A stretch of 13,244 nucleotides of DNA from Syntrophomonas sp. UBA5288 (GTDB lineage Bacteria; Bacillota; Syntrophomonadia; Syntrophomonadales; Syntrophomonadaceae). The notes beneath the pieces were generated by a model that was not told the DNA's origin, searched no databases, and saw nothing but the letters and a program-made list of their open reading frames with translations. Location: the NCBI GenBank assembly GCA_002408445.1, contig DHSK01000180.1, forward strand, positions 1 to 13,244, in the 5' to 3' direction. Position 1 is the first letter of the stretch; each line of letters starts with the position of its first letter. Position numbers and translations under genes: made by a program. This document shows, piece after piece, positions 1 through 6,685 of the stretch.

Positions 1-608
1 ATCAGGTAGACAGCTACATTCCGTTGCCGGAAAGACCGACCGACAAACCGTTCCTGATGCCGATCGAAGACGTATTCACCATAACCGGTAGAGGCACAGT
101 AACCACCGGCAGAGTAGAAAGAGGTCAGGTGAAAGTCGGAGACGAAGTAGAAATAATCGGCTTAAGAGAACAGACCAGAAAGACCGTATGCACGGGCGTA
201 GAAATGTTCAGAAAACTGTTAGACTTTGCTGAAGCAGGAGATAACATCGGAACCCTGTTAAGAGGCGTAGACCGTAAAGAAGTAGAAAGAGGAATGGTAT
301 TAGCCAAACCGGGCAGCATCAAACCCTTAACCAAATTCAAAGGGGAAGTATACGTCTTAACCAAAGAAGAAGGCGGAAGACACACCCCGTTCTTCGGTGG
401 ATACAGACCTCAGTTCTACTTCCGTACAACTGACGTAACCGGAGTACTGCAACTGCCGGAAGGAGTAGAAATGGTAATGCCTGGTGACAACGTAACCATG
501 GAAATCGACCTGATAACCCCGATAGCCATCGAAGAAGGCTTAAGATTCGCCATCAGAGAAGGCGGAAGAACAGTTGGTTCCGGTGTTGTTACAGGTATTC
601 TGGAATAG
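1..608 (+). CDS. tuf: Elongation factor Tu, C-terminal half (5' end outside window)
   Basis: EF-Tu is the GTPase that carries aminoacyl-tRNA to the ribosomal A site. The reading frame is open from base 3, so the true start lies upstream; the first full codons read QVDSYIPLPERPTDKPF, which matches the linker into domain 2. 201 codons remain, about half of the roughly 400-residue protein. Domain 2 is seen in EDVFTITGRGTVTTGRVERG, and domain 3 in the GGRHTPFFGGYRPQFYFRTTDVTG stretch (no residue run longer than this is needed to identify it) and the end GGRTVGSGVVTGILE. The G domain with the GTP-binding motifs is outside the window. The TTG at 24 is an internal leucine, not a start. Position just upstream of rpsJ is the usual Bacillota arrangement. 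Codon use is extremely biased (GTA valine, GAA glutamate, AGA arginine) until the last dozen codons. Confidence 0.97.
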   Translation, partial: QVDSYIPLPERPTDKPFLMPIEDVFTITGRGTVTTGRVERGQVKVGDEVEIIGLREQTRKTVCTGVEMFRKLLDFAEAGDNIGTLLRGVDRKEVERGMVLAKPGSIKPLTKFKGEVYVLTKEEGGRHTPFFGGYRPQFYFRTTDVTGVLQLPEGVEMVMPGDNVTMEIDLITPIAIEEGLRFAIREGGRTVGSGVVTGILE

Positions 609-620
609 AGTTCGATAGGG

Positions 621-629
621 TGTTATAAT
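621..629 (+). promoter_or_regulatory. Candidate extended -10 promoter for the S10 cluster
   Basis: The sequence TGTTATAAT is a perfect extended -10 element (TGn followed by TATAAT) in the tuf-rpsJ gap. No good -35 box sits 16-18 bases upstream (TGGAAT at 601-606 matches three of six), but an extended -10 can compensate. A start near 636 would give a leader of about 77 nt before rpsJ. It overlaps the hairpin at 630-656. The assignment is by pattern only. Confidence 0.5.
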
Positions 630-656
630 CAGGAAGGATTGCTTAGATCCTTCCTG
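630..656 (+). other. 10-bp perfect hairpin in the tuf-rpsJ gap
   Basis: CAGGAAGGAT (630-639) pairs perfectly with ATCCTTCCTG (647-656) around a 7-base loop. It could act as a weak terminator or RNA processing/stability element at the end of tuf. The bases after the stem (TTAGAACGCC) are not a U-tract, so a classic intrinsic terminator is not supported. A transcript starting from the extended -10 just upstream would begin inside the left arm and could not form the full stem, whereas read-through RNA from tuf could. Confidence 0.55.
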
Positions 657-712
657 TTAGAACGCCTGGTAGCGTGAACTAATAGAAGCCAGTTCGAGGA
701 GGTTTAGAAAGA

Positions 713-1024
713 TTGAGTGGCCAACAAAAAGTAAGAATTAAATTAAAGGCATTCGACCACAAGCTCCTGGATCAATCATCGCAGAAGATAGTCGAAACCG
801 CCAAGAAAAACGGAGCCAACGTTTCCGGACCCATACCTTTGCCAACACAAAAGAGAATCTTCACTATTTTAAGATCTCCGCATGTTAACAAGGATTCCCG
901 GGAGCAATTTGAAATGAGGACTCACAAGCGCCTGATAGACATACTGGATCCCAATGCCAAAACTATAGACGCTCTGATGCACCTGGATCTGCCTTCCGGA
1001 GTAGACATCGAGATTAAATTGTAG
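713..1024 (+). CDS. rpsJ: 30S ribosomal protein S10
   Basis: S10 is a 30S head protein that, in characterised bacteria, also binds NusB in antitermination complexes. The 103-residue length is normal for the family. Recognisable segments are KVRIKLKAFDHKLLDQS at the N terminus, GPIPLPTQKRIFTILRSPHVNK in the loop region, and the ending PSGVDIEIKL. The start is TTG at 713, chosen because AGGAGGT lies at 697-703 with a 9-base spacer and no better in-frame start exists. It is the first gene of the S10 block, preceded by the promoter/hairpin candidates at 621-656 and followed by an unusually long 136-base gap before rplC. Confidence 0.97.
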   Translation: MSGQQKVRIKLKAFDHKLLDQSSQKIVETAKKNGANVSGPIPLPTQKRIFTILRSPHVNKDSREQFEMRTHKRLIDILDPNAKTIDALMHLDLPSGVDIEIKL

Positions 1025-1160
1025 TTTTTATGGAGACAGTGCTGCAAGACCAGTGGGAAAAAAGGTCTTAAGGCGATATAGAGGTCCGAAGTATCGAACG
1101 ATGTTGGATAACCCACTTCCAACCTCTCGTTTACGGATTATGGACTAGGAGGTAGTTTCA
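1025..1160 (+). promoter_or_regulatory. Possible structured leader before rplC
   Basis: This is the longest gap in the window. AAGACC (1046-1051) can pair with GGTCTT (1064-1069). A second element pairs AACGA (1097-1101) with TCGTT (1127-1131) and GTTGGA (1103-1108) with TCCAAC (1118-1123), ending 15 bases before the rplC ribosome binding site AGGAGGT (1147-1153). A competing pairing, AGAGGT (1080-1085) with ACCTCT (1122-1127), would exclude the second element. No convincing promoter was seen. Whether any of this is functional is inference. Confidence 0.35.
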
Positions 1161-1799
1161 GTGGTAAACAATCTGGAAAAAGCCATTATGGGCGTAAAAA
1201 TCGGAATGACCCAGATTTTTGATGAGGCAGGAAAAGCTATTCCTGTAACTGTCGTTGAGGCAGGACCATGTACGGTACTGCAAAAGAAAATTGAGGAGAC
1301 TGACGGGTATAATGCCATTCAGGTAGGTTTTTACAACCTGAAAGAAAAGCAAGCCAATAAACCCGCAAAAGGACATTTTAAAAAAGCCGGTGTTAAGCCT
1401 TTACGCTATATCAAGGAGTTCCGCCTGGCCAATATTGACAATTATGAAGTAGGGCAGGCCATTAATGTTGATGTATTTGCACCCGGCGATGTTATCGACG
1501 TGGTTGGTACCTCCAAAGGTAAGGGCTTTGCTGGAGCAGTAAAAAGACACAATTTCGCAAGGGGTTCAATGGGTCACGGTTCAAAATATCACCGCCGCCC
1601 GGGTTCACTGGGAGCTATGGGACCGGCTCGCGTTTTCAAGGGCAGGAAAATGCCAGGCAGACTGGGAGGGGATCGTGTTACCGTTCAGGCTTTGAAGGTA
1701 GTAAAAGTCTATCCGGATAGAAACCTTATCCTGATAAAAGGTTCGATACCAGGGCCCAAGAAAAGTCTTGTTACCATCAAGAATTCAGTCAAGGCTTAA
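1161..1799 (+). CDS. rplC: 50S ribosomal protein L3
   Basis: L3 is an early-assembling 50S protein that binds near the 3' end of 23S rRNA and reaches toward the peptidyl transferase centre. The 212 residues match family length. Key signs are AIMGVKIGMTQIFDE near the N terminus and the central loop with SMGHGSKYHRRPGSLG followed by RVFKGRKMPGRLGG. The GTG at 1161 is chosen because AGGAGGT at 1147-1153 gives a 7-base spacer. An ATG at 1188 (MGVKIGMTQ) would be shorter than usual and would lie 34 bases from that site. The N terminus is a few residues longer than the common M-x-K-x-ILGxKxGMTQ form. Confidence 0.97.
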   Translation: MVNNLEKAIMGVKIGMTQIFDEAGKAIPVTVVEAGPCTVLQKKIEETDGYNAIQVGFYNLKEKQANKPAKGHFKKAGVKPLRYIKEFRLANIDNYEVGQAINVDVFAPGDVIDVVGTSKGKGFAGAVKRHNFARGSMGHGSKYHRRPGSLGAMGPARVFKGRKMPGRLGGDRVTVQALKVVKVYPDRNLILIKGSIPGPKKSLVTIKNSVKA

Positions 1800-1911
1800 T
1801 GAGTTAGTAGGAATAGATAATAGGGATTAGCAACCAATAACCGTTAAACAGGCTATGAAAGGCTATGAACTAATAACTATACTATTAACCGCTAAGAAGG
1901 AGGTTTAGAAA
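1800..1911 (+). promoter_or_regulatory. rplC-rplD gap with tandem repeat and candidate internal promoter
   Basis: This gap of 112 bases is unusual between rplC and rplD, which are normally close. It holds a perfect tandem 10-mer AGGCTATGAA at 1850-1859 and 1860-1869. ATGAAA (1855-1860), a 17-base spacer and TATACT (1878-1883) form a plausible sigma-A promoter (four of six and five of six matches). GTTAGTAG (1803-1810) can pair with CTATTAAC (1882-1889) with one G-U wobble. The rplD ribosome binding site AAGGAGGT follows at 1897-1904. All of these are weak pattern-level signals. Confidence 0.3.
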
Positions 1912-2535
1912 ATGCCTAAAGTTTCAGTATACGATATGAGTGGGGCCCAGGTCGGAGAGTTGGAATTAAACGACAGTGTTTTTGGTATAGAGCCCAATGT
2001 GGCAGTACTGCACAGTTTCGTTAAAATGCAGCTCGCCAACAAGAGAGTGGGCACCTCATCTACAAAAAGGCGCGGAGAAGTAAGAGGCGGAGGCAAAAAG
2101 CCATGGCGGCAAAAAGGAACTGGCCGCGCTCGGGTCGGTAGTACGCGCAACCCCGTTTGGAGAGGTGGAGGAAGTGCATTCGGCCCCAAACCACGGGATT
2201 ATTCATATACAATGCCTCGTAAAGTGAGAAGACTGGCAATGCGTTCGGCTCTTTCAAGCAAAGTAAAAGACAACAACATCATAGTAGTCGATAATCTTGC
2301 TTTTGCCGAACCACGCACCAAATTAATGGTAGAAACGCTGGAAGCGTTAAAAGCCAGACAAAAGACATTGCTGGTTACTGCCGATGGTAATGTGAACGTA
2401 TTTAAATCAGCCCGTAACATTCCCGGCGTAAAACCGCTCAAAGTCGAATCCATCAATGTTTACGACCTTCTGAAATATGACACGCTGCTTATTACCAGGG
2501 ATGCAGTAGCCAGGGTCGAGGAGGTGTTTGCCTAA
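1912..2535 (+). CDS. rplD: 50S ribosomal protein L4
   Basis: L4 binds 23S rRNA domain I, and its extended loop lines the narrow part of the exit tunnel. The 207 residues are the usual length. The tunnel loop is visible as GTSSTKRRGEVRGGGKKPW followed by RQKGTGRARVGSTRNPVWRG (about residues 48-86), and the globular part follows with MPRKVRRLAMRSALSSK. The ATG start is fixed by AAGGAGGT at 1897-1904, 7 bases upstream. In E. coli L4 also represses its own S10 operon through a leader upstream of rpsJ. Nothing in this window proves the same here, although the two unusual gaps lie just upstream. The stop abuts the rplW ATG. Confidence 0.97.
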   Translation: MPKVSVYDMSGAQVGELELNDSVFGIEPNVAVLHSFVKMQLANKRVGTSSTKRRGEVRGGGKKPWRQKGTGRARVGSTRNPVWRGGGSAFGPKPRDYSYTMPRKVRRLAMRSALSSKVKDNNIIVVDNLAFAEPRTKLMVETLEALKARQKTLLVTADGNVNVFKSARNIPGVKPLKVESINVYDLLKYDTLLITRDAVARVEEVFA

Positions 2536-2823
2536 ATGAAAGACTTCAGAGATGTTGTTATCAAGCCGGTAGTAACTGAAAAATCCATGGATTTGCTGGC
2601 TGACAATAAATACACTTTCATTGTGGATAAAAAAGCCAATAAAACCGAGATTAAGAATGCCATCGAACATATTTTCGAGGTTAAAGTAGATAGGGTTAAC
2701 ACCCTGAACCTGAAAAGCAAGCCAAAACGTCTTGGGAGATTTGAAGGAAGAACGCCCAGCCGGAAAAAGGCGATCATAACCCTCAAGCCCGGACACAAGA
2801 TTCGCTTATTCGAAGGCCTGTAA
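2536..2823 (+). CDS. rplW: 50S ribosomal protein L23
   Basis: L23 sits at the tunnel exit and is the docking site for trigger factor and SRP in characterised bacteria. The 95-residue product shows the family opening RDVVIKPVVTEKSMDLL, the segment KYTFIVDKKANKTEIKNAIE, and the basic loop with NLKSKPKRLGRFEGRTPSRKK. The ATG directly follows the rplD TAA with no spacer, and its ribosome binding site AGGAGGT (2519-2525) lies inside the end of rplD, so translation is probably coupled. Confidence 0.97.
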   Translation: MKDFRDVVIKPVVTEKSMDLLADNKYTFIVDKKANKTEIKNAIEHIFEVKVDRVNTLNLKSKPKRLGRFEGRTPSRKKAIITLKPGHKIRLFEGL

Positions 2824-2859
2824 TCAATTGTGCGGTGCTTAAAAGGAGGGAAAAAATAG

Positions 2860-3684
2860 ATGAGCATTAAAAAATTCAAACCGACAACACCCAGCCGCAG
2901 ACACATGACTGTGCTGAGTTTCGAAGAATTAAGCAAAAAACAACCGGAAAAATCATTATCCAAATCGCTTAAAAATACCGGTGGGCGCAATGCGGTAGGC
3001 CATCTAACCGTCAGACACAGAGGTGGAGGACATAAGCGCTTATATCGGTTGATAGATTTCAGACGTATCAAAGATAACGTTCCAGCCAAAGTTGCTGCAA
3101 TCGAATACGATCCCAACCGCTCAGCCAATATTGCCTTATTGCATTATGCTGACGGCGCTAAAGCCTACATTGTGGCTCCCCACAATTTAAAGGTTGGCGA
3201 TACGGTAGTTTCCGGCAGCGGAAGCGACATCAAAATCGGTAACAGTCTGCCCCTGAAGGATATCCCGGTAGGCTCACTGATTCACAATATTGAAATGAGA
3301 CCCGGAAAAGGCGGTCAAATGGTTCGGTCCGCTGGCACAGTAGCACAGCTTATGGCCAAAGAAGGGGCCTATGCCCACGTAAGACTGCCGTCCGGCGAAG
3401 TACGTTTAATTCACATCAATTGCCGTGCTACCATCGGTCAGGTAGGCAATCTGGACTACGAAAACCAAAACATCGGTAAAGCCGGCAGAAAACGTTGGAT
3501 GGGTATCAGACCTACCGTCAGAGGTTCGGTTATGAATCCCAATGACCATCCCCATGGTGGTGGTGAAGGACGTGCTCCGGTGGGAAGAAAATACCCGGTT
3601 TCACCCTGGGGCAAGATTGCTATCGGTGGAACTACCCGCAAGAAGAAACCGTCCGACAAGATGATTGTGAAGAAACGGAAGTAA
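2860..3684 (+). CDS. rplB: 50S ribosomal protein L2
   Basis: L2 is a core 50S protein needed for subunit association and for peptidyl transferase centre assembly. The 274 residues match the family. The N-terminal OB-like region includes VRHRGGGHKRLYRLIDFRR (about 51-69), the SH3-like domain includes EMRPGKGGQMVRSAGT, and the C terminus carries MNPNDHPHGGGEGRAPVG. The His at about residue 230 aligns with the conserved His229 of E. coli L2. A strong AAAAGGAGGG at 2841-2850 fixes the ATG. The gap to rplW is 36 bases with nothing else notable in it. Confidence 0.98.
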   Translation: MSIKKFKPTTPSRRHMTVLSFEELSKKQPEKSLSKSLKNTGGRNAVGHLTVRHRGGGHKRLYRLIDFRRIKDNVPAKVAAIEYDPNRSANIALLHYADGAKAYIVAPHNLKVGDTVVSGSGSDIKIGNSLPLKDIPVGSLIHNIEMRPGKGGQMVRSAGTVAQLMAKEGAYAHVRLPSGEVRLIHINCRATIGQVGNLDYENQNIGKAGRKRWMGIRPTVRGSVMNPNDHPHGGGEGRAPVGRKYPVSPWGKIAIGGTTRKKKPSDKMIVKKRK

Positions 3685-3697
3685 AGGAGGTTTCCAG

Positions 3698-3982
3698 ATG
3701 GCCAGGTCAATCAAAAAAGGACCATATTGTCAAGAAAAACTGCTAAGCAGGATAGAAGCAATGAATCAGGATGGCCAGAAAAAGGTATTAAAAACCTGGT
3801 CCCGGCGTTCAACCATAATGCCGCAGATGATCGGGCATACAGTGGCTGTTCATGATGGACGCAAACACATTCCCGTATATATTACTGAAGATATGGTAGG
3901 CCTGAAACTGGGGGAATTTGCTCCCACCAGAATATTCAGAAGCCATGCCGGAAAATCTGAAAAGAGCAGCAGAGCCAAATAG
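3698..3982 (+). CDS. rpsS: 30S ribosomal protein S19
   Basis: S19 is a 30S head protein that pairs with S13 and contacts the A-site finger of the 50S subunit. The 94 residues fit the family. It opens MARSIKKGPYCQEKLLSRIE and carries KTWSRRSTIMPQMIGHTVAVHDG with VGLKLGEFAPTR near the end. AAAGGAGGT at 3683-3691, overlapping the rplB stop, sets the ATG at 3698. Confidence 0.97.
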   Translation: MARSIKKGPYCQEKLLSRIEAMNQDGQKKVLKTWSRRSTIMPQMIGHTVAVHDGRKHIPVYITEDMVGLKLGEFAPTRIFRSHAGKSEKSSRAK

Positions 3983-3999
3983 AAGGGAGGATATGGATT

Positions 4000-4341
4000 G
4001 TGGAGTCAAAAGCAGTAGCCCGTTATATAAGGGTATCTCCTTTTAAAGCTCGCCAGGTAGCTGATTTGGTTCGAGGTAAGGACGTAAAAGAAGCTATAGG
4101 AATCTTAAGATATAGTAACAAGAAATCCGGACCCCTGGTAACCAAAGTATTAAAATCGGCGGTAGCCAATGCCGAACACAATTATGACATGGATTCGGAC
4201 AGTCTGTACGTATCGGAGATTAGAATTGATGAGGGACCTACTCTTAAGAGAATGAAGCCCAGAGCGTATGGTAGAGCCGACGTAATGAAGCACAGAAGCA
4301 GTCATATTACCGTAGTGCTAAGGGAAAGGGAGGTTAAATAG
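4000..4341 (+). CDS. rplV: 50S ribosomal protein L22
   Basis: L22 contacts all 23S rRNA domains, and its beta-hairpin forms part of the exit tunnel constriction with L4. The 113-residue protein begins MESKAVARYIRVSPFKARQV and contains the hairpin region around RIDEGPTLKRMKPRAYGRAD (about 75-94), the family signature. The start is GTG at 4000, with GGGAGGAT at 3985-3992 upstream. The TAG stop shares its G with the GTG of rpsC, a one-base overlap that implies coupling. Confidence 0.97.
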   Translation: MESKAVARYIRVSPFKARQVADLVRGKDVKEAIGILRYSNKKSGPLVTKVLKSAVANAEHNYDMDSDSLYVSEIRIDEGPTLKRMKPRAYGRADVMKHRSSHITVVLREREVK

Positions 4342-5015
4342 TGGGTCAGAAGGTAAATCCAAAAGGATTCAGGATCGGAGTTATAAAGACCTGGGATTCC
4401 AACTGGTATGCTGATAGAGATTACACTGATCTTCTGCACGAAGATTTTAAAGTAAGAAAATTTATAAAAGACAAATTTTATGCCGCTGGAGTCTCCAAGG
4501 TGGAGATTCAGAGAACCGGCAATCGCCTCCGGGTTACTATCCATACAGCCAAACCGGGAATAATAATCGGCCGCGGTGGTCAGGAAGTAGAAACATTGAA
4601 GGCCGAATTAATCAAAATGACCGGTAAAAGTGTAAACATCAACATCCAGGAAATTCGCAAACCGGAACTGGATGCCCAGATCGTGGCTGAGAATGTTGCC
4701 CAGCAGCTCGAAAAAAGGATATCTTTCCGCCGGGCCATGAAACAATCAGTAGGGCGCACCATGAGGGTAGGAGCATTGGGAATGAAGATCATGATTTCCG
4801 GTCGTTTGGGCGGAGCCGAAATAGCTCGTACCGAATGGCACTCCGAAGGAAAAGTGCCTCTCCATACCTTAAGAGCCGACATAGACTATGGTTTTGCCGA
4901 AGCCAACACGACCTACGGCAAGATTGGCATTAAAGTGTGGATTAACCGCGGCGAAGTGATACCTGAGGCTAAAAAGCGGCCCCAGAAGAAACAGGTGGAG
5001 GAGGCAGAGGCATAA
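4341..5015 (+). CDS. rpsC: 30S ribosomal protein S3
   Basis: S3 sits at the mRNA entry tunnel and contributes to helicase activity with S4 and S5. The 224-residue product opens MGQKVNPKGFRIGVIKTW. It contains a type II KH domain with GIIIGRGGQEVE (about 73-84), followed by the C-terminal domain with RRAMKQSVGRTMRVGALGMK and the motif ISGRLGGAEIARTE. It ends in a short charged tail rich in K and E. GTG at 4341 is supported by AAGGGAGGT at 4326-4334. Its TAA overlaps the rplP ATG by one base. Confidence 0.98.
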   Translation: MGQKVNPKGFRIGVIKTWDSNWYADRDYTDLLHEDFKVRKFIKDKFYAAGVSKVEIQRTGNRLRVTIHTAKPGIIIGRGGQEVETLKAELIKMTGKSVNINIQEIRKPELDAQIVAENVAQQLEKRISFRRAMKQSVGRTMRVGALGMKIMISGRLGGAEIARTEWHSEGKVPLHTLRADIDYGFAEANTTYGKIGIKVWINRGEVIPEAKKRPQKKQVEEAEA

Positions 5016-5449
5016 TGCTTATTCCAAAAAGACTCAAATACAGAAAACAGCATCGCCCGGGATTAAAAGGTACTGCCCATAAAGGTAATACCGTTACTTA
5101 CGGCGATTATGGCCTGCAGGCGGAAGATGCAGCTTGGATTACCAACCGGCAGATTGAAGCAGCCCGTATAGCCATTAACCGTTACATCAAAAGAGGCGGC
5201 AAGCTATGGATAAAAATATTTCCGGACCGGCCCATAACCGTAAAACCGGCCGAAACCAGAATGGGAAAAGGAAAAGGTTCTCCGGAGCACTGGGTTGCCG
5301 TTGTAAAACCCGGCCGGGTAATGTTTGAATTATCAGGTGTAAGCGAAGAAGTAGCAAGGGAGGCCATGCGCCTTGCAGCCCACAAACTGCCCATCAAGTG
5401 CAGATTTGTAAAAAGAGAAGAAATAGGTGGTGAGGTTAGTGAAAACTAA
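5015..5449 (+). CDS. rplP: 50S ribosomal protein L16
   Basis: L16 helps organise the A site of the 50S subunit and is a late-assembling protein. The 144 residues fit the family. Signs are MLIPKRLKYRKQHRP at the start, a YGDYGLQAEDAAWITNRQIE stretch at about 29-48, and RMGKGKGSPEHWVAVVKPGR in the middle. The ATG overlaps the rpsC stop, with TGGAGGAGG at 4996-5004 as ribosome binding site. The 3' end overlaps the preferred rpmC start by 11 bases. Confidence 0.97.
   Translation: MLIPKRLKYRKQHRPGLKGTAHKGNTVTYGDYGLQAEDAAWITNRQIEAARIAINRYIKRGGKLWIKIFPDRPITVKPAETRMGKGKGSPEHWVAVVKPGRVMFELSGVSEEVAREAMRLAAHKLPIKCRFVKREEIGGEVSEN
5425..5430 (+). promoter_or_regulatory. Ribosome binding site deciding the rpmC start
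   Basis: AGGTGG lies 8 bases before the GTG at 5439. The earlier in-frame GTG codons at 5427 and 5430 overlap this site and have only weak purine-rich sequence upstream, so 5439 is preferred. The site is inside rplP. Confidence 0.6.
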
Positions 5450-5642
5450 AAAAGCACGGGAACTAACCGATGAGGAACTTATCCAGAAAGTTTCGGATTA
5501 CAAAGGCGAATTATTCAATTTACGGTTTCAATTAGCAACCGGTCAATTGGATAACCCCATGAGAATAAGAGACGTTAAAAAGAACATTGCCCGGTGCAAA
5601 ACTATCCTCCGGGAAAGAGAACTGGAAAGGGAAAAAGTGTAA
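5439..5642 (+). CDS. rpmC: 50S ribosomal protein L29
   Basis: L29 is a small two-helix protein beside L23 at the tunnel exit. Starting at GTG 5439 gives 67 residues beginning MKTKKARELTDEELIQKV, which matches the usual family N terminus. The core ELFNLRFQLATGQLDNPMRI and the following basic helix are diagnostic. Starting at GTG 5427 would add MVRL and place the start within the Shine-Dalgarno-like AGGTGG. The gene starts inside rplP, so coupling is likely. Confidence 0.93.
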   Translation: MKTKKARELTDEELIQKVSDYKGELFNLRFQLATGQLDNPMRIRDVKKNIARCKTILRERELEREKV

Positions 5643-5655
5643 AGGAGGTCTTAGG

Positions 5656-5925
5656 GTGGCTGACAACCAGGCTAACAAAAAAGTCAGAATAGGCACAGTT
5701 ACAAGTGACAAAATGGATAAAACCATTACCGTCAGAATAGAAACAGTAAAACAGCATCCTTTATATAAAAAGACCATCAGAACCAGCAAGAAACAAAAAG
5801 CGCACGATGAGCGCAATGAGGCTAAAATCGGCGATCTGGTCAAGATCGAGGAGACCCGTCCCTTAAGTAAAGATAAGAGATGGAAGCTGGTCGAAATAAT
5901 CGAAAAGGCCAAGACCTTGCAGTAG
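5656..5925 (+). CDS. rpsQ: 30S ribosomal protein S17
   Basis: S17 is a primary 16S rRNA-binding protein with an OB fold. Starting at GTG 5656 gives 89 residues, MADNQANKKVRIGTVTSDK and onward, with the family segment DKTITVRIETVKQHPLYKK and the signature IGDLVKIEETRPLSKDKRW. AAAGGAGGT at 5641-5649 lies 6 bases upstream and is decisive. The frame is open back to 5587, but that part lies within rpmC in another frame. This closes the S10-type block; the gap to rplN is 31 bases, with no terminator seen. Confidence 0.96.
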   Translation: MADNQANKKVRIGTVTSDKMDKTITVRIETVKQHPLYKKTIRTSKKQKAHDERNEAKIGDLVKIEETRPLSKDKRWKLVEIIEKAKTLQ

Positions 5926-5956
5926 GCTCGGGTTTTTAGGAAGGAGGTTAAAGACC

Positions 5957-6325
5957 TTGATTCAACAGGAAACCATGCTCCAGGTTGGCGACAATACCGG
6001 GGCAAAAAAGGTGTTATGCATAAAAGTACTGGGCGGTTCAACCCGCAGGTATGCTACTGTTGGTGATGTAATAGTTGCGGCGGTAAAAGAGGCGGCCCCG
6101 GGCGGAGTAGTAAAAAAAGGCAGCGTAGTCAAGGCCGTAGTAGTAAGAACCAAAAAAGAAATCAGAAGGCCAGACGGTTCCTACATTGCATTTTCAGAAA
6201 ATGCTGCGGTAATTATAGATGACAACGGCAATCCCCGTGGTACACGCATATTTGGACCGGTGGCGCGGGAGCTCAGAGATAAGAACTTTATGAAGATTAT
6301 ATCTTTAGCCCCGGAAGTCCTTTAG
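5957..6325 (+). CDS. rplN: 50S ribosomal protein L14
   Basis: L14 binds 23S rRNA and forms intersubunit bridges. The 122 residues are exactly the usual length. It begins MIQQETMLQVGDNTGAKKVL and has VVRTKKEIRRPDGSYIAF in the middle and GTRIFGPVARELRDKNFMKI near the end. The start is TTG at 5957, supported by AAGGAGGT at 5941-5948 with an 8-base spacer. It begins the spc-type block, but I see no separate promoter. Confidence 0.97.
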   Translation: MIQQETMLQVGDNTGAKKVLCIKVLGGSTRRYATVGDVIVAAVKEAAPGGVVKKGSVVKAVVVRTKKEIRRPDGSYIAFSENAAVIIDDNGNPRGTRIFGPVARELRDKNFMKIISLAPEVL

Positions 6326-6343
6326 TCTTTGGAGGTGCAGTGA

Positions 6344-6655
6344 ATGAATATCAAAAAGGGCGATACCGTAATGGTCATTACCGGTAAGGACACCGGACGA
6401 AAAGGCAAAGTGTTAAGGGTTGTACCCGATCAGAACCGAGTTGTGGTTGAAGGTATAAACCGGGTAAAAAAACACCAGAAGCCCAGTCGTTCTCTTCCCC
6501 AGGGAGGAATATTAAAGGTGGAATCACCGCTTAATGCGTCCAATGTTATGTTATTGTGCAATAAATGCAATAAACCTACTCGGGTAGGACAATCCATTTT
6601 AGATAATGGTTCGAAAGTAAGAGTCTGCAAGAAATGCGGAGAAGTATTAGATTAA
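6344..6655 (+). CDS. rplX: 50S ribosomal protein L24 with four-cysteine zinc ribbon
   Basis: L24 starts 50S assembly by binding the 5' region of 23S rRNA. The 103-residue protein has the N-terminal KOW motif (MNIKKGDTVMVITGKDTGRKGKVL), then NRVKKHQKP. A C-terminal ribbon carries C72-x2-C75 and C95-x2-C98 (CNKC and CKKC), which is likely to bind zinc. GGAGGTG at 6331-6337 sets the ATG. Some bacterial L24 proteins lack these cysteines, so this is the metal-binding form. Confidence 0.97.
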   Translation: MNIKKGDTVMVITGKDTGRKGKVLRVVPDQNRVVVEGINRVKKHQKPSRSLPQGGILKVESPLNASNVMLLCNKCNKPTRVGQSILDNGSKVRVCKKCGEVLD

Positions 6656-6685
6656 ATACTCCATGAAAGGAGGCTAGCTCACTAG

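Noticed and set aside
24..26. TTG at 24 as the start of a short tuf product
   Set aside because: The frame is open to the window edge with conserved EF-Tu residues before it, so it is an internal leucine codon.
630..660. Classic rho-independent terminator after tuf
   Set aside because: The stem is strong, but no run of T follows it, so only a hairpin of unknown role is reported.
1030..1071. 13-residue open frame from ATG 1030 as a leader peptide before rplC
   Set aside because: It has no ribosome binding site and no biased composition; a frame of this length is expected by chance.
1054..1082. Promoter TGGGAA-17-TATAGA before rplC
   Set aside because: Only three of six and four of six matches, which is common by chance in AT-containing sequence.
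2532..3128. Long minus-strand open frame of 198 codons across rplW and rplB
   Set aside because: It lies antisense to two well-conserved ribosomal genes, has no family-like sequence and lacks its own upstream signals; it is a shadow of the coding strand.
5532..6041. Long minus-strand open frame of 169 codons across rpmC, rpsQ and rplN
   Set aside because: Antisense shadow of three conserved genes with low-complexity hydrophobic translation and no family signature.
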